The notes under the pieces were generated by a model that saw only the letters and a list, made by a program, of their open reading frames with translations, had not been told where the DNA came from and did not search any database. From PLanc-01 sp034678485 (GTDB lineage: Bacteria; Planctomycetota; Phycisphaerae; Sedimentisphaerales; Anaerobacaceae): 64,000 nt of DNA. The DNA lies in the NCBI GenBank assembly GCA_034678485.1, contig JAXDBU010000125.1, forward strand, positions 1 to 64,000, given 5' to 3'. Of the stretch, positions 52,804-61,154 are shown in pieces; position 1 is the first letter of the stretch; each line of letters begins with the position of its first letter. The position numbers and the translations under genes are program-made.

Positions 52804-53844
52804 ATGAGGCGCTACACAGGACAGAAAGCGCTGTATGAGGCGATCAGTCGCTCTCGAGATAAAGCTAATCAGCACAGTATCTTGGAGAAATTGCGGCCAG
52901 GGCCTTCCAAGCCCCAGGTTAAGCCGAACCAGGAGCCGCAGCCCGAGGTGGATTCGCAGCAGGCCCTCGAACAGACGGCGGAGCCGGACGTTCAGGAATC
53001 GCCCGAGCGACAAGTGGTGGAAATGCCGCCTGATCCGGTGATCGAGCTGCCTTTGCAGGCAGAGGCGGAGCCGGAAGTGGCGCCGGAGCCGCGTTCGGAA
53101 ATGTCGCTGCCGGAGACGCGGACTGACCCGGTTGGGAAGTCGCGACCGGCTGAGCGGGTCATCCACTTGGCGTCGCCGGCCCCGGCGAGCACGTGGCTGC
53201 GTCCCAGGCCGATCCAGCTCAACGAGGGCCGTGTTGAGATTTCGGTGCCGTACCATGTCGGCGTGATCGTCGCTGTGGTGCTGTTGATGGTCGTCCTTGT
53301 TGCCTATCGGCTTGGCCAGGCCCGCCAGGGTGGACCGGCAAGCGGCGCCGGTGGGCAGGGCCAACCGGCGGTGAACCCGTCGGGGACGACGAATCTGCCT
53401 GTGCGGACACCGCCGCAGAATCCGGCGATGCCGAATGTCGATCGGACGCCGACGAATACGCTGGTGGCGCCGAGCAGTGCACAGCAGAACATCGTGCCGG
53501 CCAGGGTGCAGGGCGACAACTGTATCGTTCTGGCTCGGTCAAAGACGAAGGAGAACTTCGACCCGGTCGTGAAGCACTTTGCCGATTACGGTGTTCGGGT
53601 GCTTCCGCTGCCGATCGATTTGATCCGCAAGGTTCTTGTCGAGCAGGGCTTGAACCCTGCCGTGCTGCCCTCGGGCGACGGGTATCTGCTGGTGACGAGC
53701 GATTATTTCACCAGCGAAGATGTTCCGAAAATGAAACAGAGGATCGCTGAACTGGGAAAACTGTACAAGGGCAAGGCCCCGTCCGGTTTTGAGTCGTTTG
53801 CCCCGAATTACTTCAGCGATGCCTATGGGATGAAGATCAGGTAA
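52804..53844 (+). CDS. Single-pass membrane protein with proline-rich linker, operon partner of the PVC small basic protein
   Basis: 346 residues from ATG 52804, with GGAG upstream. A cytoplasmic part starts MRRYTGQKALYEAISRSR and then is rich in Pro/Glu/Gln. One membrane helix (VGVIVAVVLLMVVLVAYRLG, about 155-175) leads to a Gly/Pro/Thr-rich linker. A C-terminal folded domain (about 225-346; NCIVLARSKTKENFDPV, GDGYLLVTSDYF, MKQRIAELGKLYKG) has the beta-alpha look of SPOR-like modules, but I am not sure. It lies 14 bases before the small basic protein gene, so they share a transcript. Function unknown. Confidence 0.75.
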   Translation: MRRYTGQKALYEAISRSRDKANQHSILEKLRPGPSKPQVKPNQEPQPEVDSQQALEQTAEPDVQESPERQVVEMPPDPVIELPLQAEAEPEVAPEPRSEMSLPETRTDPVGKSRPAERVIHLASPAPASTWLRPRPIQLNEGRVEISVPYHVGVIVAVVLLMVVLVAYRLGQARQGGPASGAGGQGQPAVNPSGTTNLPVRTPPQNPAMPNVDRTPTNTLVAPSSAQQNIVPARVQGDNCIVLARSKTKENFDPVVKHFADYGVRVLPLPIDLIRKVLVEQGLNPAVLPSGDGYLLVTSDYFTSEDVPKMKQRIAELGKLYKGKAPSGFESFAPNYFSDAYGMKIR

Positions 53845-53858
53845 AGGAGAAACAGTAG

Positions 53859-54146
53859 ATGTCCATAGACCCTTCCCTTAAGCTGAAGAACGCACTGGTG
53901 CGGCACCGCAACGTATTGACGCGGGCTGAGCGGATCGATGTCCTCAAAGATGAGGAACGATGGAACGAGGGCGATCCCGTGTTGGGCTTGCCCAAGGTGG
54001 CACATCGCAAGAGCGCCGCAGGCAAGAAGAGCCGAGCGGAGGCTGAAGCCGCCGCCAGCGCTGCTCCTGGAGCGCCAGCCCCCGGCGCAGCCGCACCCGC
54101 AGCAGGAGCCGCTCCTGCCAAGGGAGGGGCCAAGGCCGGCAAGTAG
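53859..54146 (+). CDS. PVC-superphylum signature small basic protein with extended Ala/Pro tail
   Basis: 95 residues. The first 50 match the small basic protein family of Planctomycetes, Verrucomicrobia and Chlamydiae: MSIDPSLKLKNALVRHRNVL, then TRAERIDVLKDEERW and DPVLGLPKVAHRK. The family is described as nucleic-acid or ribosome associated. The tail (about 55-95) is a low-complexity Ala/Pro/Gly/Lys stretch not expected in the core family, which usually ends near residue 50. AGGAGA lies upstream, and a clear terminator follows at 54215. It is the best taxonomic marker in the window. Confidence 0.92.
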   Translation: MSIDPSLKLKNALVRHRNVLTRAERIDVLKDEERWNEGDPVLGLPKVAHRKSAAGKKSRAEAEAAASAAPGAPAPGAAAPAAGAAPAKGGAKAGK

Positions 54147-54214
54147 CCGCTCTGCCGTCTCATCCGGGGGAGTTCCCTCTGCATGGGTCGGCGCATCCCC
54201 ATTTGTCCAACCCG

Positions 54215-54248
54215 CATGCCGAGCAACAAGCTCGGCATGTTCTTTTTC
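54215..54248 (+). terminator. Rho-independent terminator after the small basic protein gene
   Basis: A perfect 10-bp stem (CATGCCGAGC, 54215-54224, with GCTCGGCATG, 54230-54239) and an AACAA loop are followed by TTCTTTTTC. Confidence 0.85.
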
Positions 54249-54265
54249 TGAGCCGGACTGTAGCG

Positions 54266-57127
54266 CTATGCCCTCACGACCTCGGCGCACCGAGCACAGA
54301 TATCGGGGTGTTCCCCGTCCGCTCCCACGCTCGGCCAGTAGTTCCAGCATCGCTGGCACTTGCGATGGGGGCTCTTCGCGGCGGTCACGGTCGTCGGGTC
54401 GGCACCTTCTTCGAGCTTGACCTCGCTGACGATGCATAAGGCCGCGAACTGGTTCAGGCCGAACGCCTCCAGCGCCGCGGCGTCTTCCGCCGTGCAACGC
54501 ATTGTGACCGAAGCCTCCTGGTTGCTGGCGATCACCTTGTCTTTTCGCAAGCCTTCGAGGACCCGCAGGACCTTGTCGCGCAGGGCCATGAGGTACTGCC
54601 ATCTGAGTTCCTCGCCTGCATAGTCGATGGTCTCGTTGACCTTGGGCATATGGGCCAGGTGGACGCTGTCGCAGTCCTCGGGTTTGACCTTCATCGCCTC
54701 CCATGCCTCCTCGGCCGTATGAACGAGGACCGGCGCGAGCATCCGCACCAAGGCGCTCAAGACCTCGTACATCGCGGTCTGACCGCTCCGGCGGGACAGA
54801 CCGTTCGCAGCGTCGCAGTACATCCGGTCCTTCAACACGTCCATGTAGATGCTGCTCATTTCGACCGAACAGAAGTTGTAGACAAGCGAGAACACGCGGT
54901 GATAGGTGAATTCCTCGTACGCCGCAGTCACTTCCGCGATGAGCTTCTGGAGCTGCTGCATCGCCCACTTGTCGATGTCGAGCATCTGCTCGTAGGGGAC
55001 TGCGTCCTTGCGCGGATCGAAATCGTTGATGTTGCCGAAGAGGTATCGGAGGGTGTTGCGGATCTTGCGATAGGCGTCCTGTGTCCGTCCGATCAGCTCG
55101 TCGTTGCAGCGGACGTCCTCCTGGTAGTTGACGCTGGAAACCCACAGACGCAGAATATCGGAGCCATATTTGGTGATCTCGTCCTGGGCGTTGACGTAGT
55201 TGCCCAGCGACTTGGATTGCTTCATGCCCTTCTCATCGACGGTGAATCCGTGCGTGAGGACCCGCTGGAAGGGCGGTTTGGAGATCGCCCCCAGCGCTGG
55301 CAGCAGCGAGAGCTGGAACCACCCGCGATGCTGGTCCGAACCCTCCAGGTACATGTCCACCGGCACCGGCCAGCCCTCCCGCCGAGAGCAGACGCTGTAC
55401 CAACTGCATCCGGACTCGAACCACACGTCGAAGATGTTCTCCTCTTTTTGCAGCTCGTCGAGGTTGAAGCCCTCAGGCAGCTTGAAGTCTTCGCCCAGGA
55501 TCTGTCTGGGCGTGTGGGTGAACCAACTGTCCGAGCCGTGCTGGCCGACGTGTCTCGCCACCGTCAGGACCGACTCCTTCGTCAGCAAGACCCGGCCGTC
55601 GGGCATCGTGAAGACCGGGATCGGCAGACCCCAGCTCCGCTGGCGACTGATGCACCAGTCGGGTCGCGATTCGAGCATGCCCGCGATCCGCTTCTGGCCC
55701 CACGCGGGGATCCACTGCACGTGGTCGAGACTCTCCATCGCCATCTGACGGAGGGTCTTGCCGGTGTCGGGCGACTCCTTGTCCACGCCCACGAACCACT
55801 GCTCCGTCGCTCGGAAGACCACCGGGTCCCGGCTCCGCCAGCAGTGGGGATAGCTGTGCGTGATCTGGCTCTGGGCGAAGAGCCAGCCGTGCTCCCGGAG
55901 CCAGTCGTTCACCTGTTTCTCGACCTTCAGCACGCTCTGGCCGCGGAGCCACTCGGGTACGGTGTCGTCATACGTGCCGTCGTTGTTGACCGGGGAGTAA
56001 ACCGCCAAGCCGTACATTTGGCCTGTCATGTAGTCCTCCAGGCCGTGCCCGGGAGCGGTGTGCACCAGACCCGTGCCGTCTTCGGTCGTCACGTAGTCCG
56101 CCAGGACCACCATGTAGGCGTCCTTGTCGGTCGGGTTGGTCTCGACGAAGGGATGCTGGTATCGCAGGTCGTCCAGCGCGCTGCCTCGCACCGCCTTGCC
56201 CGCGATTGTGTACTGGCCCTCGGCGAGCCCGCCGGCTTGGACGACCGCAGGGAGCCGGTCTGTCGAGACGATGGAGACGTGTTTGCGTCCATCCTTCTCG
56301 TAGCTGATTGCGGTGTAGTCGAGGTGCGGATGGACCGCGACCGCCAGATTGGCCGCCAGTGTCCACGGGGTCGTCGTCCAGATCATGAAACAGACCCGGG
56401 CTTCTTTGGTTTGGTCTGTCGTGACGAGCCCCATCTTGATCAGCCGCTGCACGGTTTCGCCCGTCGCCGGGAAGTTCACGAAGATACTGGGGGAGGGAAT
56501 GTCCTTGTATTCGAGCTCTGCCTCCGCGAGGGCGGTCTCGCAGCCGACGCACCAGTGGATGGGCTTGAGTTGCTTGTAGACGAGACCCTTGCCGACCAGT
56601 TCCGCGAAGACTTCCAGGATGCCCGCCTCGTAGGCGGGTTTGAACGTCAGGTAGGGCTCCTCGAAGTTGCCGAAGACCCCCAGGTCCTGGAACTGCTTGC
56701 CCTGGATCTTGACGTACTTGCCCGCGTACTTCATGCAGTTCTTGCGGATCTCGGGCTTGGACATCTCACGGGCCTTCGCGCCCAGGTCGGTCATGACCTT
56801 CGACTCGATCGGCAGGCCGTGGCAGTCCCAGCCGGGGATGTACGGCGCGTCGAACCCGGTCATCGTCTTGTACTTGACCACGAAGTCTTTGAGGACCTTG
56901 TTGATGACGTGACCCATGTGGATGTCGCCGTTGGCGTAGGGGGGGCCGTCGTGCAGGATGTAGAGCGGACCGCCCTTGCGGGCCTCGCGAATCTTCTCAT
57001 AGATCTTCTGCTCGGCCCAGCGTTTGCGCATCTGGGGCTCGCGCTGGACCAGGTTGGCCTTCATGGCGAAGCTGGTTTCCGGCAGGTTCACGGTATCTTT
57101 ATAATTGTGCTTGCTTTCATCCGACAT
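54266..57127 (-). CDS. ileS: Isoleucyl-tRNA synthetase
   Basis: 953 residues, full length. It charges tRNA-Ile, with an editing domain that removes Val. The class I HIGH motif reads YANGDIHMGHVINKVLKDF and the KMSKS loop reads GMKQSKSLGNY. The CP1 editing region is in the centre. The C-terminal zinc finger is CQRCWNYWP...CARCAEVV. The start ATG 57127 lies 36 bases after a clear promoter -10 box. The 3' end faces the small basic protein gene, with the terminator of that gene between them. Confidence 0.96.
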   Translation of the reverse strand: MSDESKHNYKDTVNLPETSFAMKANLVQREPQMRKRWAEQKIYEKIREARKGGPLYILHDGPPYANGDIHMGHVINKVLKDFVVKYKTMTGFDAPYIPGWDCHGLPIESKVMTDLGAKAREMSKPEIRKNCMKYAGKYVKIQGKQFQDLGVFGNFEEPYLTFKPAYEAGILEVFAELVGKGLVYKQLKPIHWCVGCETALAEAELEYKDIPSPSIFVNFPATGETVQRLIKMGLVTTDQTKEARVCFMIWTTTPWTLAANLAVAVHPHLDYTAISYEKDGRKHVSIVSTDRLPAVVQAGGLAEGQYTIAGKAVRGSALDDLRYQHPFVETNPTDKDAYMVVLADYVTTEDGTGLVHTAPGHGLEDYMTGQMYGLAVYSPVNNDGTYDDTVPEWLRGQSVLKVEKQVNDWLREHGWLFAQSQITHSYPHCWRSRDPVVFRATEQWFVGVDKESPDTGKTLRQMAMESLDHVQWIPAWGQKRIAGMLESRPDWCISRQRSWGLPIPVFTMPDGRVLLTKESVLTVARHVGQHGSDSWFTHTPRQILGEDFKLPEGFNLDELQKEENIFDVWFESGCSWYSVCSRREGWPVPVDMYLEGSDQHRGWFQLSLLPALGAISKPPFQRVLTHGFTVDEKGMKQSKSLGNYVNAQDEITKYGSDILRLWVSSVNYQEDVRCNDELIGRTQDAYRKIRNTLRYLFGNINDFDPRKDAVPYEQMLDIDKWAMQQLQKLIAEVTAAYEEFTYHRVFSLVYNFCSVEMSSIYMDVLKDRMYCDAANGLSRRSGQTAMYEVLSALVRMLAPVLVHTAEEAWEAMKVKPEDCDSVHLAHMPKVNETIDYAGEELRWQYLMALRDKVLRVLEGLRKDKVIASNQEASVTMRCTAEDAAALEAFGLNQFAALCIVSEVKLEEGADPTTVTAAKSPHRKCQRCWNYWPSVGADGEHPDICARCAEVVRA

Positions 57128-57162
57128 CTGATGGTCCTCGAAATCTCCAAAACGAATCGCGT

Positions 57163-57191
57163 ATCATACGAACTCGGCAGTGTTCCGTCAA
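57163..57191 (-). promoter_or_regulatory. Sigma70-type promoter of ileS
   Basis: On the minus strand, TTGACG (57191-57186), a 17-base spacer and TATGAT (57168-57163). No T-box-like leader fits in the roughly 30 bases that remain before the start codon. Confidence 0.7.
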
Positions 57192-57218
57192 GGTCGCGTG
57201 CCAGCCTGCTGGGGGCGT

Positions 57219-57359
57219 GGGTGCATGACCGTACTTGCTCGCGTGCAAGAGGGGTCGACGAAGACCCTGGAATGTCATTCCCGCGAACGCGGGAATCCAG
57301 TTCCTATGGCACGTCGCAAATCCCGGCTAATGGATTCCTGCTTGGCGCAGGAATGACAA
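57219..57359. repeat. Nested inverted-repeat element, copy B
   Basis: The left outer end GGGTGCATGACCG (57219-57231) is identical to copy A. The inner palindrome at 57273-57359 begins TGTCATTCCCGCGAACGCGG and ends GCGCAGGAATGACAAG. The right outer end of copy A is not found here, so this copy looks truncated. It occupies the 330-base spacer between ileS and the beta-helix gene, where I see no gene. Confidence 0.7.
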
Positions 57360-57457
57360 GATGCGGGACGGCGAGGGTTATGGTAGGATAACCCGCGGGC
57401 CGGCGGGCGAGGTCCGCTGGATGAAACCGTGGTACTGACGTTGGCGGGGTGTCTCGG

Positions 57458-58870
57458 ATGCGCAGGTTTCTACGTGTTGTGTGTCTTGCGGCGGTCTGGT
57501 TCGTTGCGGCAGGGGAGGTTCGGGCGACAGAGGTCGCGCAACCCGCGAGGAGCTACTATGTCGATGCGAGTCGGGGCGACGACGCTGCGGACGGATTGAC
57601 CCCCGAGACCGCGTGGCGGTCCCTGGAGAAGGTCAACGCGGCGCCGCTGCAACCGGGCGACAGCGTCCGGTTCCGACGCGGTGGTCTCTGGCGAGGTCAG
57701 CTCGTGCCGCACAGTGGCGACGGAGACGCCCGGGTGACCTACGGCGCGTTCGGTGAGGGGGCCAAACCTGCCTTGCTCGGCTCCGTGGTGTTGAACTTGC
57801 CCTCGGATTGGACGTGCGAGAGCGGGAACATCTGGATGACCACTGCCCGGAGCGATGGCTCGACGGCTTTGTCCGTGGACGTGGGCAATATCATCTTCGA
57901 TGACGGCGCGGGCACCGGCGTGAAGAAGTGGAGCCAGGCGGACCTGCGAGAGGCAGGCGACTTCTTCTACGATGCCGCCGCCAAGCAGGTGAAGCTCTGG
58001 TCGAGCGGCAATCCTGCCGACGTTCGTCGCAGCATCGAGCTGGCTCTGAAAAGGCACATCATTGACGAGTCCGGCAGAAGCTATGTGACCTTTGAGAACC
58101 TTGCATTGCGGTACGGCGCCGCCCACGGGATCGGCGGGTCGGGAGTGCGGGGTGTCATCGTTCGCGACTGCGATCTGTCGTTCATTGGCGGGGGACACCA
58201 GTTCACCAATGATCGAGGTGTTCCCGTGCGGTACGGCAACGGGATCGAGTTCTGGGCCAATGCGCGAGATTGCCTTGTGGAAGGTTGCCGGCTGTGGGAG
58301 ATCTACGACGCCGCACTGACCAATCAGGGCAGCGGGACGAACGTCCAGGAGAACATCGTCTATCGCAACAACGTGATCTGGAACTGCGAGTACTCGTTCG
58401 AGTACTGGAATCGCGACGAGAGCAGCCGGACGAACAACATCCGCTTCGAGCACAATACCTGCGTGGATGCGGGTTTCGGCTGGGGCCATCGCCAACGCCC
58501 GGACCGTAATGGGCGGCACCTGATGTTCTACGACAACAGCGCCGTCACCTCGAACATGGTCGTGCATTACAACATCTTCAGCAATGCAACGGACAGCCTC
58601 CTGCGACTGCACGGGCGCGATTGGACGAGCGCCCTGACGATGGACTGCAACTGCTGGTATCAGCCGCAGGGGGCGATCTGGCTCTGGGGACAGACCTCCG
58701 TCGGGCCCGCGGAATTCGACGCATTCCGGCGGCAGCGGGAGTTCGATCTGCACTCGACTGTTGCCGAGCCTGGGTTTGTCGATGCGAAGACGCGCAATTA
58801 CCGATTGACTGCGGACAGCCCGGCCCGAGGGTTCGCAGACAACGGCTCGCCCGCCGGAGCATTGCCGTGA
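57458..58870 (+). CDS. Secreted right-handed beta-helix protein (pectate-lyase-like fold)
   Basis: 470 residues from ATG 57458; GTG 57449 is an in-frame alternative. Signal peptide RRFLRVVCLAAVWFVAAGEVRA, then YYVDASRGDDAADGLTPETAW, the usual opening of the parallel beta-helix family, and many helix coils (FENLALRYGAAHGIGG, NIVYRNNVIWN, VHYNIFSNATDS). It likely binds or cleaves acidic polysaccharide. No conserved catalytic triad was identified. It is followed by an outer-membrane barrel and a galactanase on the same strand, a likely glycan-use cluster. Confidence 0.8.
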   Translation: MRRFLRVVCLAAVWFVAAGEVRATEVAQPARSYYVDASRGDDAADGLTPETAWRSLEKVNAAPLQPGDSVRFRRGGLWRGQLVPHSGDGDARVTYGAFGEGAKPALLGSVVLNLPSDWTCESGNIWMTTARSDGSTALSVDVGNIIFDDGAGTGVKKWSQADLREAGDFFYDAAAKQVKLWSSGNPADVRRSIELALKRHIIDESGRSYVTFENLALRYGAAHGIGGSGVRGVIVRDCDLSFIGGGHQFTNDRGVPVRYGNGIEFWANARDCLVEGCRLWEIYDAALTNQGSGTNVQENIVYRNNVIWNCEYSFEYWNRDESSRTNNIRFEHNTCVDAGFGWGHRQRPDRNGRHLMFYDNSAVTSNMVVHYNIFSNATDSLLRLHGRDWTSALTMDCNCWYQPQGAIWLWGQTSVGPAEFDAFRRQREFDLHSTVAEPGFVDAKTRNYRLTADSPARGFADNGSPAGALP

Positions 58871-58927
58871 CCCAGAAGTGTGACGGGCCGGCTCGCAGTG
58901 TGTACGTAAGGGCATAGGGCAAGACAG

Positions 58928-59551
58928 ATGAACGACCGATGGAGCGTGTTGGTTGCGTGTGTAATCGTCGGATTGTGTCGGACGGTGCACGCGGTGGATC
59001 TGAAGACCATTGAATTCACGCCGCTCTATGGGTACTCCTTCAGCGGTGGGATTGAGGACGCCGCCAGCGGTGAAGAATTCGACATCGACGACTCTGCCTG
59101 CTGGGGCGGGATACTCGATGTCCGCATGAGCAAGGCGACCCAACTGGAGATCTTCTTCAGCCGGCAGGAAACGGAGCTGGAATCCCAGGACTCGCTGTTC
59201 ACCGGCCGGACGCTTTTCGACCTCGACGTGGACTATTACCACATCGGTGGGACGTACGTCCTCGTCGACGGGCGGTGGCAGCCGTTCGGCGTTGCCACCA
59301 TAGGGGCCACGCACATCAATCCCAGCCTGTCCGGCGCCGACTCAGTCACGCGGCTCTCGTTCGGCCTCGGTGGCGGCGTGCGCTTCTTGCCCACCAGCCA
59401 CCTCGGCCTGTACCTGGCCGGACGCGGCCTGTTCACGTTCGTGGGGACCGACACGTTCATCGAGAACGACTCCGGCACCCTCAATGTGGAGATCAACGGC
59501 GGCGGTCTCTGGCAGCTCCAGCTCCAGGCCGGCGCGATTTTCGCATTCTGA
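58928..59551 (+). CDS. Outer-membrane beta-barrel protein, OmpW/OmpA-barrel-like
   Basis: 207 residues. A signal peptide (RWSVLVACVIVGLCRTVHA) is followed by alternating-residue beta strands (IEFTPLYGYSFSGGI, TQLEIFFSRQE, VDYYHIGGTYVLVDG, LGLYLAGRGLFTFVG) and a C-terminal aromatic (QAGAIFAF), as in small porin-type barrels. It is predicted in the outer membrane. It stops 29 bases before the galactanase start, so it may supply a channel for its products (inference). Confidence 0.8.
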   Translation: MNDRWSVLVACVIVGLCRTVHAVDLKTIEFTPLYGYSFSGGIEDAASGEEFDIDDSACWGGILDVRMSKATQLEIFFSRQETELESQDSLFTGRTLFDLDVDYYHIGGTYVLVDGRWQPFGVATIGATHINPSLSGADSVTRLSFGLGGGVRFLPTSHLGLYLAGRGLFTFVGTDTFIENDSGTLNVEINGGGLWQLQLQAGAIFAF

Positions 59552-59580
59552 TGCGGCTGGTTGTTGGGGAGTTGCACGCT

Positions 59581-60633
59581 ATGAGACGCAGAACCGGATT
59601 CATGTTCCCCTTGTGTGTAGCGGTCGTATGGATGGCCTCCCTGTCGGGCTGGGCGTTGGCCGGTGACTACGCGGTTGGAGCGGACCTGTCGTTTCTTCGA
59701 CAGGCCGAGCGGGGGGGCACGGTCTTCAAGGACGAAGGGCAGGCCAAGCCCGGCCTGCAGATCTTCAAGGATCACGGCTACAACTGGGTTCGCCTGCGTC
59801 TGTTCCACACGCCGACCCGCCTGCCGAACAGTCTCGAATACACCGTCGCACTGGCCCGGGATGCGAAGAAGCTCGGCTTCAAGTTCCTGCTGAACTATCA
59901 CTACTCGGACACCTGGGCGGACCCCGCCAAGCAGTTCATCCCGAAGGCGTGGGAGGGCAAGTCGCACGACGAGCTGGTGCACGCGGTCTTCGAGTACACG
60001 CGAGACACGATCCTGGCCTTCCGCGACGCCAACGCCATGCCGGATATGGTCCAGATCGGCAACGAGATCAGCAACGGCATGCTCTGGCCCGACGGCAAGC
60101 TGCCCGACCACTGGGACAACCTCGCGGACTTGTTGCACGCCGGGATCGAAGGCGTCGAGGAGGGCCGAGCCGACGCCCCGCACCCGCTCATCATGATCCA
60201 TATCGACAAAGGCGGCGATCAGCGAGCGACGAAGCGGTTCTTCGACAAGTGGCACTCGTATGGCATCCATTACGACGTCATCGGACAGTCCTACTACCCC
60301 TGGTGGCACGGCTCGCTCCTGGACCTCCGCGACAACCTGATCTTCATGGCCAACGAGTACAAGAAGGACATCATCCTCGTCGAGGTCGCGTACAACTGGC
60401 GACCGGCCGAGTACCGTAGGAAGCTTGCGCCTTTTCCCGAGACGCCCGAGGGCCAGCAGCAGTTCCTCGACGAGGTTCATCGGATGGTTCTCGCCACGCC
60501 GGGCAATCGGGGCAAGGGTATCTTCTGGTGGGAGCCCGCCGTGCAGGGCCCTCTGCGAAGCCGGGGTTTCTTCGACGACAACGGCAACGCACTGCCGGTC
60601 ATCACGGTCTTCGACAGGTTCACGCGACATTAG
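59581..60633 (+). CDS. GH53 arabinogalactan endo-beta-1,4-galactanase
   Basis: 350 residues from ATG 59581 (GGGGAG upstream, good signal peptide MRRRTGFMFPLCVAVVWMAS); the frame is open upstream inside the barrel gene. Family features are clear: GADLSFLRQAERGG, IFKDHGYNWVRLRLFHTP, LNYHYSDTWADPAKQ, acid/base Glu in VQIGNEISNGMLWP, the YYPWWHG block and a nucleophile Glu candidate in IILVEVAYNW. It should cut beta-1,4-galactan (pectin side chains). It is the best substrate clue for this cluster. Confidence 0.92.
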   Translation: MRRRTGFMFPLCVAVVWMASLSGWALAGDYAVGADLSFLRQAERGGTVFKDEGQAKPGLQIFKDHGYNWVRLRLFHTPTRLPNSLEYTVALARDAKKLGFKFLLNYHYSDTWADPAKQFIPKAWEGKSHDELVHAVFEYTRDTILAFRDANAMPDMVQIGNEISNGMLWPDGKLPDHWDNLADLLHAGIEGVEEGRADAPHPLIMIHIDKGGDQRATKRFFDKWHSYGIHYDVIGQSYYPWWHGSLLDLRDNLIFMANEYKKDIILVEVAYNWRPAEYRRKLAPFPETPEGQQQFLDEVHRMVLATPGNRGKGIFWWEPAVQGPLRSRGFFDDNGNALPVITVFDRFTRH

Positions 60634-60647
60634 GAGACTGCTGCTGC

Positions 60648-60957
60648 ATGACTGCCAGGCACATACACATCATCACGATTGTCCTGGTCGTTGCGTTGAT
60701 CTCGTGCGTGGGTGTCCTGGTCGTCTCATTTTGGACCCTTCATCGCATGTTTGCCCCCGGGCCTCGGATTGTAGAAGACGCGAATTCCATCAGCGAAGAT
60801 ACCGCAAACCAATTCATTCAGTGTCTGGGGGACTTTCCGACACAGGTCGTGGTGGAGCCCTCCCAAGGCGGGGATACGCAAGTTCGCTGTCTGCTATTAT
60901 GTGGCCTTCGATGACCCCAATCAGACTGCCTACGTGAGTTATGTGTGTCCTGACTGA
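60648..60957 (+). pseudogene. Small membrane protein interrupted by a +1 frameshift
   Basis: ATG 60648 has AGGAG upstream and starts MTARHIHIITIVLVVALISC, one membrane helix, then a soluble part to PSQGGDT. The first frame ends at 60914 with an uncharacteristic end (RCLLLCGLR). The frame one base over continues with a more plausible end, KFAVCYYVAFDDPNQTAYV, to the TGA at 60955-60957. The shift lies near 60872-60885, close to a GGGG run. It may be a true pseudogene or a sequencing/assembly error. If intact it would be about 102 residues. Family unknown. Confidence 0.55.
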
Positions 60958-60991
60958 AGCCGAGCAGGGGGGCGAGCCTGAGGCAAAGGGC

Positions 60992-61041
60992 TTGGCAGCA
61001 GGGGGCGACCCTGGTAGAATACCACCATCGCCGACGATGGT
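60992..61041 (+). promoter_or_regulatory. Sigma70-type promoter with a stem-loop at the start site
   Basis: TTGGCA (60992-60997), a 17-base spacer and TAGAAT (61015-61020). A perfect 7-bp stem (ACCATCG, 61024-61030, with CGATGGT, 61035-61041) lies directly at the predicted start site and could be a leader hairpin or operator. Confidence 0.6.
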
Positions 61042-61154
61042 TGGGGACTGCTGAATGACCTACATTCTTCCTCTTTGCTCCTTCCTGGAACAGGGCTCTG
61101 GAGATCGTCGGATGGGTTCTGAGAGCATGGGATTTGAGAGATAACGACCTCGAT

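Noticed and set aside
54650..57391. 913-codon plus-strand frame opposite ileS
   Set aside because: It is antisense to a full-length synthetase and has no recognisable domain.
57470..60630. Long minus-strand frames opposite the beta-helix and galactanase genes
   Set aside because: Antisense shadows; the plus strand has signal peptides and GH53 motifs.
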